Assembly (NCBI GenBank): GCA_030267965.1
Contig: BRYA01000898.1
Location: 3,213 to 40,656, forward strand
Source of the DNA: Triparma columacea
Lineage: Eukaryota > Sar > Bolidophyceae > Parmales > Triparmaceae
Reading direction: 5' to 3'
Length of the DNA: 37,444 nucleotides
Shown here: piece after piece, positions 17,264-28,200 of the stretch
Layout of the letters: every line of letters begins with the position of its first letter
Numbering within the stretch: the stretch's first letter is position 1
Notes under the pieces: model-generated
What the model was told of the DNA's origin: nothing
Databases searched by the model: none
Seen by the model: only the letters and a program-made list of their open reading frames with translations
Translations under genes and position numbers: made by a program

Positions 17264-19800
17264 TCACCCACCACCATGATGAAGCTTGAGTTTTTCAAGA
17301 CCCAACCTCACAGCCTCCGCTGTACCACGTACATCAACTGTGTAGTTCAACCCGGGGGGTGTCATGACAGGGAAGATATGCATTCCCAAGCCCTCTGGCG
17401 CCCTTCGGGCCCAATTGCGAAAGGCGAGCTCATGCCAAAAATCAACAGTTACGTTTCCTTCGTCAAGTTGGATTAAGCCACCTTCTGGCATCTCGAGTGA
17501 AGGGCTTCTCCCCCAAGCCACAACGACGGTGTTTCTCCGGCTGTAAACGAGGGTGTCCAACGCGCCACCCTCGACGGCAATGAAAATGGTTGAATTTCGA
17601 ACGAGTATTACCTGCGACACTGCGAGTTGACAATTTTGTTTGTAAGGATTTTTTTGTGGTTTCGTTCGTGCGTTCTCTCCCCCCCTCACCTGGATCGAGA
17701 TCTTCAGGGGCGACAATATTGACTTCATAGGCACCAGCAAAGTTTTCAAAAAGCACCCTCCCCACCTCTTCCTTCACTTCCTCCAAGTTTACTACGATCC
17801 TCGAGCGCCTTCTCTGCACAAAAGTGACCACAATATTCCCTTCTCCGTAATCATCCGAGGCATCGTCTCCTAACGACATTGAAACCTTGCTCCCAAGCAT
17901 ATTCTCGACGGCCTCTCTATTGAAATCAAAGAGAACTCTAGACCGGTGGTCGAATGCACCAGGGTCTAAGTCAGAATCAACGTTCGTGGTGATCGTGGCC
18001 GGTGCAGATAGGTGTGGTCCCAAAAGATTCAAATCAGAAAATCCGGTGTAAACGGCAGAAAAGACACAGTGGGTCTGAAAGGGGCACAAAAGCTCGTCAA
18101 CTTCGTCAATATACATTGGTCGCCTTTCTGGACTCACGCTCTTGAACCATTCATCATGCATCATCGGGCCTGTAGCCAAGGTATACGATAGGGAAGTGTC
18201 TGACACTTGTTCGTCGTCAAGTATTATGTTGTAACCATTCTGACCATTTTTGATTCCAGCTTGAAACATCAGATGATGAAGGGGTATTATTGAATCTTGG
18301 ATTATGTGTCCGTGTGAAAAAGGTTGGAATCTGCGATGGGCGATTATAAAAGCGTGTAAATGCGAGGAGAATACCTCTGCATATGATCAATCTTCGACTC
18401 CGCACAAGGCAAGTCCTTCTGCTCGCCGTTTCGCACACAGTTTCGCACGCCACTCCGCTCTCCATTCCGATCGCTGCTCACCTATTGATCAAGATTTGGG
18501 TTGTGTTTACCACCTTCTCCATGGTATTCGATGACATAATCAATCTTGTCATGGCTGCTTGCGTCACTATTTCCACTCCAAACGGCTTTTTCTGGAAAAT
18601 TGTGTGAACGTTATGCTGTGCATTTGTGTTGCACTCTTTGAGCTTTTCTTCCTTGTCGCTATCAGTGGCGACGACAAAGTACCACTTTCGTTTGTGATAG
18701 TGCAGTCTTTCAAAGAAACAGATCCTGCCTTTCTCTTTCATGCCTGGGAACGGTGAAATGTACGACACTGACGAGAGCGGAGGTGGATAACTTCTGGGTT
18801 CCTTAATGGCCGGCAGCTCCTGTGGTTTGCTATTACCAAAGAGTACTGCGAGGTGTGGGGGAGGGGGGCTGGTGTGTAAGCATACGGCTATCGCAATCTT
18901 TAGCTACCTCCACAAGCTCCTAATTCCCCATGCCCACTCACCTCTCCAATTCTCACGTCTCATGGCTGCACCCCTGCATTCCACAGATTTCTGCGATTCC
19001 GACACATTCATAGATAATATTTTATGCCTCACCCTTCTTCTACACTCCTCCCATATATCTCCAGCCGATCTCCAATCCGTGAGTATTTGACGGCAAAGCT
19101 GCGACTCAGGTCCATTCCAATCAAACCGCTCCTCCTCCTCCTCCTCAAAACCCTCGATGTCCTTCTTCATGTACCTTTCAATAGCATCCTTGTCCACATG
19201 GTCAAAAACCCCCCAGCTATCATACTCGACCTTAACGCAACGGGGTATTAACCATGCTGTATCCGCGATCGAGTGCTCAAGAGCGCCATTGCACTGCACT
19301 TTGTACTCGCCAAGATCTTGAGTCCACCCCCCCTCGAAAGAATATGTATTGCCCCTCTTTGAATAGGCCCCACCACTTACATCCTGACATTCGCAGCCTG
19401 TCCACGGGAAGTTATTGATTAGTCTGTGGCACAAAATATGACAAAGTCTGCCTGTAACCTTGTTGTCCATGCAGAACTTTGGAAGTGTATCATTGAGGTA
19501 CGAGCCGAAAGGCGAATAAAAGTACGTAACCGACGTAGCATAAGGTGGTTTTGGAGGAAATGTATAGGCAGCCCAGTCAAAAGACCAGTTAAGTTGCTCC
19601 ATTAAAACATCCATTTCCGATGGAGGGCCCCAGTTTTCATGATGGTCAGAAGCGAAAGCGGCGACAGAAAGGTCGACAAGAAGGAAAGCCCAGCGACAGA
19701 AATCGCTGAAGGCCATATCACGATAAGCTAAGTCGAAATAGTTCAAGTATCTGAAATCTAATCTGGGAATCAATCTGCTAGAATTTGGGGATTCAGACAT
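17264..19800 (-). CDS. GT61-like glycosyltransferase
   Basis: Four exons (19800-18942, 18845-18482, 18330-17690, 17619-17264) join in phase to 739 residues. The first exon includes a hydrophobic segment (WAFLLVDLSVAAFAS), probably a signal anchor, then a Cys-rich region. Exon 3 starts at the junction R|FQPFSHGHIIQDSIIPLHHL, which resembles the GH...D...PLY start of GT61 (DUF563) catalytic domains. Later come FVQRRRSRIVVNLEEVKEEV, where GT61 has R....R.I.N..E, and finally VSQVILVRNSTIFIAVEGGA and LDTLVYSRRNTVVVAWG, matching the ...A...VG.HGAGL....F......V.E block. The usual His-Gly-Ala is Glu-Gly-Gly here, so activity is uncertain. Family members work in the ER or Golgi on N-glycans, xylan or O-GlcNAc. 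It diverges from the GT8 gene with only about 106 bp between starts. Confidence 0.65.
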
Positions 19801-19906
19801 AAATTTACAAGAACACTTTTCATTTCAAGCCCGACAGGGTCCCTACCCCTGAGACTATAATCCCGTTACCCCACGAATATCCTTCTCTCTTCCTGAAACC
19901 TTTTTC
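19801..19906. promoter_or_regulatory. Short bidirectional promoter of the GT61-like and GT8 genes
   Basis: Only 106 bp separate the two divergent start codons, so both transcripts must start within or near this stretch and may be coregulated. No named element is recognised. Confidence 0.45.
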
Positions 19907-21585
19907 ATGGCCCCCCGGCGAAGTCTTTTGCTTGCCCTCTCTGCTGTTGTTCTCATACAAGCAATCGTGTGTACCGATAATCCTAAACTTCCTTACGGAA
20001 TTCATATAGAGCATCCTCGCGACAATGATATCTTCCTGTTTAGAGATGCGGAGTTCCTTTTTTCCATAACCCAAGGCAACTCTGTTGAAGGTGAGAGAAT
20101 GTTTGCCATCATGCGCGGTACGCACAGCACATCAAGGTTATCTCCGCTCTCTGAATTCCCCTCCTCACCACCCTTCGTTCATCCTCCCTCGCTTCTTACC
20201 CCCCCCAATCTCTAAATACTATTTTTGCAGAAGTCCCCCATTCGCACTATCAGTCCCTAGAGCTTCAGCTTTGCGTGACATTGAGAGACAAAAGGTGAAT
20301 AGTAGAGATATGGAAGAGTGGATCGAAGAGGAGCGTGTTGGCCACTTGCCCTCACTAACGCAACTCTTCGGTCGTAATTTCAACCCCCACTCCTTGCTCA
20401 TCTCACAGCTCTCAAGCTCTAGAACAATTTTGTTTGAACCTGCGAGAGCCGTACTTCCACTTCAAGTTCCCCGCAAGTTTCTCCACTGGAGACCCAATCG
20501 ATGTATCATTATCACTATACCAAGAAGCTTTATTATTGACCAGAACATCAGTGCTAGTCAGCGTCCGTCCGTACGAGATATCAGCGATAGAGCACCTGAC
20601 GCCCTTCGATCTTCTCTTCCCTGCTGTCTCCCCTCCTTCCTCTCCTCCTATCTCCTCCCTAGCTTACTTCACGTTGCTCACAAACGACTCCTACATGCCG
20701 GGTGTCGTTGCTCTGCAACAGTCGCTGCGCAAGGTGAATTCGAAGCACAAACTACACGTCATGATTCCTACGCATGCTAGCGATGCCTTGGAAGCTTCAT
20801 TTATGTCAGTGTCTAGCTCCAACCTCGCCACTTTGGACTCCCTTGGTATCCAAGTTCACCCTGTTTCAACCAATCTCGCATCGAAGCTTCCACCGGGGAC
20901 TATGGCACCGGAGCTAAATCAGACACAGTGGCTAAAACTAGGTAGGCAGTCGTGATCGTCGCCCCCCTTGGCCTTTCTTCCTCTTCTTCCTCCTCCTCAA
21001 TATCGTCCTCACTCTCGTCGTTATCCTCCTCCTCTTCACTTTCCTCCATATCCTCAAGAGCTATGGGCTCAAACATCTTTCTCAAGGATATTGTACCTTG
21101 ATGCCGATACGATGGTCACGGCAAATATAGACGAATTGCTAGAATCTCCCGCTCTCACTAAGTTCGCTTGCGTTGGGGATTACTTTGCTGGCTCTGTCTT
21201 CCTCGTCTTTCCGTCTTACACCCTTTTCAGAGAACTCAGTTTGCAATCTCAATCAGGAGGAAAGTACCTTTACGGAGAGCAAGACTTTCTCAACGACTTT
21301 TTTAGACGCGACAAAACAACTGAAGAAGAGACACGACAGGTGTTGTCTCCCTATCATTATCATTGCATTGCTGAAGATTTTGGTTACCCTGAGCTCCTTC
21401 CTAACCCGACTTCAACGTGTAAAATTGTAGAGTTTGCGTCATGCACTCGTGACGAATCTGGGGTTCGCTGGAAGCCTTGGATGGACAAAGGGCTGCTTCA
21501 AGGAAAGGTCTGCAAGAGACATCCTACAGAGCTATTTTGGAAATTGGTGGATTTTTATAAAGACCTTCTTGAGCCTTTGACCTAA
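19907..21585 (+). CDS. GT8 (glycogenin-like) glycosyltransferase, secretory
   Basis: Four exons (19907-20090, 20231-20294, 20409-20941, 21059-21585) join in phase to 435 residues. A signal peptide opens the chain (RRSLLLALSAVVLIQAIVC). A beta-sandwich-like region follows (HYQSLELQLCVTLRD, FHFKFPASFSTGD). The GT8 fold then begins at AYFTLLTNDSYMPGVVALQQ. The exon 3/4 junction creates LKLELWAQTSFSRILYLDAD, with the metal-binding DxD as DAD. The end has SGVRWKPWMD, the KPW motif typical of GT8 next to its final metal-ligand region. GT8 enzymes transfer sugars from UDP- or related donors with retention; glycogenin and plant GUX/GATL enzymes belong here. A signal peptide argues for a lumenal or secreted glycan rather than cytosolic storage glucan. 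The N-terminal sandwich region is not part of ordinary GT8 proteins. It shares a short divergent promoter with the GT61-like gene. Confidence 0.85.
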
Positions 21586-21631
21586 AAACTGGGTCAATTA
21601 GCTCCTTTCAGATTTGAAAAATTCACTTCTC

Positions 21632-24404
21632 TTAGTTCACAACATATAACCGTCCATTCTGCCCTATCCCAACCTTCCCCTTGAGCACCTTGCTCAGTCT
21701 TTCCCTCTTTTCCTTCCCAAAGCTGCTCTTATTCAGCGCCTCTTCAACTCTAACGATGCCCACTAGCGTTTTCACTGCATCTCCTCCCCTAACCTCTCCC
21801 AAGCCTTTGCCACCGATGATGGAAATGAGACCCTCGAAAAAGTATCGGATGAGACTCTCCTCCATTTTCTCTCCCTCCTTGTTTACCTCGCCCGCAATGA
21901 AATTAGAGACAGGAAGAACGTGTCCCTTGCTAAGCAAAAACAGGAAGAACCTCAGGCACTGCTCCTTGATGAGTCTGCTTTGTTTCTCGATGACGTTCGT
22001 TGGATCCTGCCTGAAGATCTCTACTACGAGATCAAACGAAGCCACATGACAAGACTCCCACTTTTGAGCCGCAAGCCTCGCAACTGACAACAACCCAGGA
22101 GTCATCGTTGGGTAAGAAGTACTGTTGATGAAGTCGCTACTGTCCGAAAATACTCTAGCCCAAACCAAAATTCCCAAGGACACAACTCTGCTCCCTACGA
22201 TTCCTCTCCACACAACCTCTTCATCACTTAAGCCCTCTAAACCGCCCCCTTTTTTCGCTACTGCCAGGCTGAAACTCAACACACCCTCCAACCCCTCGCA
22301 GCTTCTACCGCAAGCCAGAAGAAGCTCAGCGACGTCCTCGCCTCCCCCGTCAATGACCCCAAGAATGCTCGCCGCCACTTTCAAAATGTCTGCTTCCCGA
22401 GATCTCACCAAAGGTGAGAAAATCGCTTCGAGGAGAATCAGGACAAACCCTGGATGCTCTGTCACGGCATTCATCCCTTCTACTCCCTCCTCCTTCAAAT
22501 TCCTCAAAAGTCTTTCCAACCCACCACTCTCCAACGTCAAGCCAAACCCGTTCCTTTTCATTACCTTCTCAACTGCAGCGAGTAAGCAGGTCACGGTGAA
22601 GGGAGCGTCGTGTTAATGTGCTTGAATATGTAGATTTCGGTGGCAGAAAGATTTTTTAGGAACGGAAGTATTGGGTAGCGAACCTTGACGCTCACGGCAC
22701 AGTCGTGGCTGTGTGCTTTGACTTTCCCCAATTCTCACCTTCGTCCCTCACCCCCTCCCTCTTGGTTCTTTTTTCAATCGGGTTCGTCGCCAGAAAAAGG
22801 CCAAGCTCGGAAGCCCTCTTCCTCTCTACCGTCCCTCCACCCTCCCCGCAGTCGACATCTCCGATAGCAACCGCAGTGTGGAGTCTATGGAGCAACATTC
22901 TCAGTCGCTCCCTGGGATTATCCCCGAGTTGTTCTTCACCCAGGAGCTGCGATGAGCAAAGCCAACGAACGGCGGAAGGTCGCGTTAGTTTGTAAGAATA
23001 GTGTGACGAGCGATGCGACGAGCAGAACGTCGGTTGTATCACTTTCTCACCTTCTCAATGACTGCTTTAGAATAGACGAAGACGTGGGGCGCCGAAAGGC
23101 ATATCTTCACCAGCTTTATGAGGGCCTTGTCGAAATCTGTCCTCGTCCTCCCCCTCCCGTCAGATACTACCGAAAAGTCAGCAGAGAGGAAGGCCTTAAT
23201 CACCGAGACGAGCATACCGTTGAAGACAGAGAAGTAGTCTGTCTGCCCGGCTAACTCCTCGTGATGTCCGCGCTTAGAAATCTGCTTCAAGCAGTAAGTC
23301 AAAAGAGCACTATCCTTGTGTTCCCCTTGGAGTTGGATCAGCATTCTTCTCCAGCACTTATCCCCGAGGATGCTATTTAAAAATCCAACTTCCTGCTTGT
23401 CCATTTGCAGAATGAGGTCCGCCTTCTCGGCGCTGAACCCCTCGAAAAGGTTGTCCCTAATAGTCTTCTCGTAAATGCTCTTCACACCCTCCTCGTGCTG
23501 AGCGGCGTTGGCCTCGCCCTCCAGGTCTCGGAGCCACGAGCACATGATGCCGCACTCGTTGGGAATGGAAGTGTAGGACGAGACGAGCGCATCCACGACA
23601 CCGTCTATCTCGCCAGACCCATCGCTCGCGTCCCGGAATTTATCAAGTTGGACCAGGCAGGCTGTGCAGACGAAGAGAGAAGTTGGTGGCGGACGTAGCG
23701 AAAAGGGTGAGTTGGGCAGAAAATTGAGCTTTGCACGTTAGGGTGTAAGGGTTCGGGGATCGCCCAGTAGTCTGTTAGGGTTGGGGCTCACCTGGCTCCA
23801 AAATTGCGTCCTTCTGCCTAAAAAAACTCCAGCACTCCTCAAGCACATCAGCAGGAGCCGCAGGTAGCGCGAGTTCAGAGTAGGCTCCTGTGGCAGCGGC
23901 AGCAGAAGTGGCGGTGACGGCAGTGGCAGAAGGAGAAGGGGTAGCGTCCATCATAGAAGTTTGCTCAGTTTTCTCTGCAGTCTCAGCAGCCCCCACAGCA
24001 TCCGCATCTGTATCCGCATTCCCCGACGTCCCATCAAGCCAAATCTCCCTATCCCCATCCTCCGTATCAATATACTTTCTTACCCCCTCCGGCAAGGTCC
24101 AAACGGCTTCACCGCCCTTGTAGGCATCGTTGCAAAAGTATCTCCTCCCGGTCTCCTCATGTGTGAAGGCGCACCATTCATCTACGACACCCTGTCCATC
24201 ATCGTCGCCTCCCTGATCTTCCTCATCAAGCCCCCCTCCATTGTTCTCCCCAATGCTCTCCCCAATGCTCTCCCCAATGCTCTCCCCAATGCTCTCCCCG
24301 TCATCGCCTTTGTCGTGAGGGTCATTATTGTGGTCTATTAAATCATTATCACCCTGTTCATTCAGCAATATGTTACTATTGGAGTAAGTTAGATCTTCTG
24401 ACAT
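21632..24404 (-). CDS. NELFCD: NELF-C/D (TH1) with N-terminal WW domain
   Basis: Four exons (24404-23792, 23661-23051, 22946-22739, 22572-21632) join in phase to 790 residues. The NELF-C/D part runs from VLEECWSFFRQKDAILEPG (animal NELF-C/D has VLNEC..LF...D.IMEP) through MCSWLRDLEG, LFEGFSAEKADLILQ and the HEAT-like helices to the end KVGIGQNGRLYVVN, which parallels the animal C-terminus FIMVN. Human NELF-C/D has about 590 residues and is a core subunit of negative elongation factor, which holds RNA polymerase II in promoter-proximal pause. The extra N-terminus has a five-fold GESI repeat and acidic residues, then a WW domain (EWCAFTHEETGRRYFCND, with Trp77, Tyr89/Phe90, Trp102 and Pro105). 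WW domains bind proline-rich or phospho-Ser-Pro peptides, so contact with the polymerase CTD is a reasonable inference. It ends only about 46 bp from the GT8 gene on the other strand. Confidence 0.85.
24236..24310 (-). repeat. 12-bp in-frame repeat coding (GESI)n
   Basis: Five near-identical copies of a 12-nt unit (plus-strand form CCAATGCTCTCC) encode Gly-Glu-Ser-Ile repeats in the disordered N-terminus of the WW-NELF-C/D protein. The unit is likely to be length-polymorphic. Confidence 0.8.
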
Positions 24405-25227
24405 GATTTAAGTAGTATTTCGTTCTTAAGGATGAAAGATTCTTTTTTGCAGGAAAAACCAGCCCCTCTCCCCTCTCCCACTTTTCCCACTTTTCAGCTG
24501 AGCTGACTTTTCAGCGTCTCTCTGCCCTTCCCTTTTTTTGACCCCATATTTGATTCCGAGGGTGTGTTTCAACCAACTTTACAAAGTCGGACTAACGGTT
24601 TCTTAATCGAGTAACTGATTGTCGGTAAGTCACCCCCCGATGGACCCTGTGGTGCTGGAACGTGTCTTCATGGTTTTTTTGGGCCCCGAGCCCTTGACTC
24701 AGATGTCCTCCCTCTTTTAACTTGGCGTGTCGATATATCGGTGTGTGTTGTCTCTCGGGTTGGTTCAGTCTTACCTGCGTTTGGGAAGGGAGTTGGAACG
24801 GGCCGAGAGAGTGACAGATATTCCCGCATGGAGATCAATTGCCAAAAATATCTTGGTCAAAGACCCACCCCCGGCGGCCGCTGGTTATTACCTGCCACTC
24901 TAGGCCCCTGTAATATTGTCGACATGCCGCCTCCTCTAGAAATCTTGCCCTCCCTCCCGCGTACCTGAGCGCCTACTCACGCCCCCATTCTTTCGAAAAA
25001 ACTTCTGACCCCCATCCCCCTTCCTCCCCACCTTTCCCCTCCCGACCCCCGACCATTCTGCCAGATTTCAGAAAGATCAAACCCCTACAGAATCTACCAA
25101 AGCAACAGACAACTAGCAAGCACGAACTTGCACCCTACTGGCCCGTTAACGTGATCCTTCACGCCCGGCCTAGGACGACTCGATAGTCTACAGACCACAC
25201 CTCAGTATCGACCGGGTCCTCTCCAAG
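24405..25227. promoter_or_regulatory. Divergent 820-bp spacer between NELF-C/D and the giant repeat gene
   Basis: No coding region is supported. An open frame at 24741-24968 has no recognisable content. The right half is C-rich and pyrimidine-rich. Both gene starts face away from it, so it should contain two promoters; I could not assign a core element. Confidence 0.4.
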
Positions 25228-28200
25228 ATGAAGACATCTTCGGCGTCCGCTGCGGTCTTCGCTCTGGTTTCTGTCTTCGCAGTTACTGGGGCAGAAGCCG
25301 CGTCATGCTCCGACTTTGTTTCCGCTGTTGAGGGAGACTACTGGACTGAGGTTGGTAAGTGCGGTGGTTGCCTCGCTACGGCCGGTTGCGGTTATTGTCT
25401 CAGCACGTTGACGTGCTTGGACGGTTCTGCTGATGGCCCGAGCGACGGCTCCCCGTGCCCCAACTGGCTCTCTGAGCCAGCAGGCTGTCCTGTCATTCCT
25501 GCATGCAATGTCTTCAACAACTGTGGGGACTGCGCGAGCTCTTCCGACTGCGCCTGGTGCGCTAGCCAGAATAAATGTATGACTATTTCAGAGGTTTACA
25601 GCAACGACTGTACCGGGACCGTCTTCGATGCGCCCTGTCCCGTCACTTACGTCACGGAGAACACCGTCGTCGGTAACCTCGTGGTCATTGCTGACAGCCA
25701 ATTTGGGGGGGGAGAGGTGAGAGTCCCCAACCCCTTCTCGAGTCTTGGTGCCCTCGATTCTCATGTCACCCCCCCCCCCCCCCTCCCCCCCCAACGTAGG
25801 TCTCTTTCGAAGGTCCCTGCGTCAACTGCAACGCCGACGGTACTTTCGGTCTAACTCTTGATGCTTCCAGTTTCGAAGTCGATTCCGGAGGTGATATCAG
25901 GGTGAGTACGGCCGAAAATAAAAGTCCTATATCTCGCAGCCAGATCTTGCCTTACCAACAATCGCTAACCCTTTTGCGCTTTACCCCCACCCTTCGCGCT
26001 TCCTTCCCTCGCTCTCGCTTCGTTCCTCGTAGCTCAACTCTGGTAACTCCAACCAAGCTAACGATGGCGGTGGCCAAGTTGTTATCTCTAGTGGTGACGG
26101 TACGAACCCACTCGGAGGAGAAGGAGGAGGCGTGAGAATCCAGGCTGGAGGGGGATACGGTCAAGCCAGTTCTGGTGGCGCCATCGGGAACGGTGGTGAA
26201 ATCGAGATTAACGGCGGAACGTCCCTCGAAGGCATTGGTGGAGACATCTCGCTTAGGGGAGGAGAAGCATCTACGGCATCTGGCGGAAGTATTGCCCTAA
26301 GATCCGGATATTCAACCTCAACGAGCTCCGGCACCATTTCTCTGTCAACGTCCAACGCTGGCACAAGCGGTGTCTCAGGAGCCTTCACTGTCACCACTGG
26401 AGAAGTAACGGCTGAGGCTACTCCGACTGGGCACGTCAGTGTATCTACGGGAAACTCGGCTTCCGGTTCAAGCGGTGAAATTAGCGTTTCTGTCGGAAGC
26501 TCGGGTTCCGGAAAGGGATCATCTCTGACCCTTTCAGGCGGTTCGACAACGTCGACTTCTGTCACTTCAAATACTGGTGGACAGGTTACAATAACGTCCG
26601 GCTACTCTGCCCTCTCCACATCGGGGGCACTCCTCTTCCAGACAGCCAACGCGGGAACTGCTGGTATCAGTGGAGATATTCTGTTCAAATCTGGCACCAG
26701 CTCTGCCGGTAACACCGGGTCTATCCTATTTGCGTCATCTGGAGCAACTCAAGGACAAGGGGGCGAGATCAACCTTCGTGTTGGAGAAGGAGATTCCCTA
26801 ACAGGCGGCGACCTTAATATCGATGCTGGTGTTTCGTCTTCTGCTGGAGGAACTGGTGGTGACGTAACCATTTCCGGAGGAGCAGGAGCAAGCGTGGATG
26901 CCGCAGACGGAGGAAACGGAGGGATGGTCAAGCTTCGCGGAGGTACTGCTTACGGAAAGAACAACGGCACTGATGTTGGAGGAGATGTAATGGTCAGTGG
27001 AGGGGAGAGCAAGTATGCCACAGGTGGGGGACTAACTATCAGCTCTGGAGTTGGTAGAGAGAGCTCCAGCGGCAGAGTTTACCTCACTAGCGCTGATGCA
27101 GGTATCAAGGGTGTTTCTGGGCTCATTAAGGTCCTCACTGGAACTAGTAGTAAAGGGAACACGGGAATCTTGAAGATGGGAACAGGCAAAGCCGAAAATG
27201 GTCACGGTGGCTATGTACATATTGACGTTGGTGACGGAGATAGTGGTAAGGGAGGCAACGTGGTCATTAACGCAGGGGCAACCACTGGGCTAACAGGAGG
27301 AGACGTGAAATTGAACAGCGGCTACAGCGCTTCCACCACCAGCGGAAGTGTTTCCCTTGCAACCAGCAATGCTGGGACCTCTGGTTCTTCCGGGACTGCG
27401 AACATAAACACTGGGTCTACGAATGCTGGAACCACGGGAAACATCAATCTCGCAACGGGAACATCTCAAGGTGGTGCTGGAGGGGATGTCGTTCTCAAAG
27501 TTGGTAATGGTGACTCAGGAACGGGTGGCAACGTGCACATAACTTCAGGTCTTTCGAGCGCCGTTAACAAGACGGGGGGAGTTGTAAGCATCACAGCAGG
27601 CGTTGGAAGTAACGTTGAAGGTGGTGGAGGGGGTGCAGTTGAAGTGAAGGGCGGAAGTTCGATGGGAACTGCTGTTGGCGGGAGTAAGGGAACCTTACAC
27701 GACGGAGGAAGTGTCGACGTCGACGGTGGAAGCGCCGTCGACGGCCTTGGTGGAAAGATCAATTTTAGAGGAGGCACCAGCGACACTCAATCCGGAGGTA
27801 CCATAAACATCGCAAGTGGTATTGGTAAGAGTACAAGTTCTGGTGAATTGACCCTGAGCACCGCCGACGCAACCACTTACGGAGTTAGCGGAAGTATGAG
27901 GATCAACACCGGTACTACAAGCAAAGGTAGCAGCGGTACTCTTAACATAGAGACCGGCGAGGCTAGCAGTGGTGCGGGAGGCACTTTAAGTGTAAGGGTA
28001 GGCATTGGTCACTTGTCTGACGGGGGCGCGCTGAATCTAGCCGCGGGAACATCTACTGCACAGGCAGCAAGTGGAGGTAAGGTGTCTATCGCAGCAGGAG
28101 ACGGTACCAGCGAGCACGTCGGAAACGGGGGAAATGGGGGTGATGTCAGTATAAACGCAGGAGCATCTAGCGGTCAGGCGCTCATTGATACTGGAGGAGC

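Noticed and set aside
18217..18465. Minus-strand 82-codon frame across GT61-like intron 2
   Set aside because: It overlaps an intron with good GT-AG sites, and the spliced frame continues the glycosyltransferase domain while this one stops.
24236..24310. Regular short repeats near the NELF-C/D start as a possible minisatellite or CRISPR
   Set aside because: The 12-nt units are in frame and code GESI repeats without spacers.
24741..24968. Plus-strand 75-codon frame upstream of the giant gene
   Set aside because: It has no motif or neighbour support and lies in a divergent promoter region.
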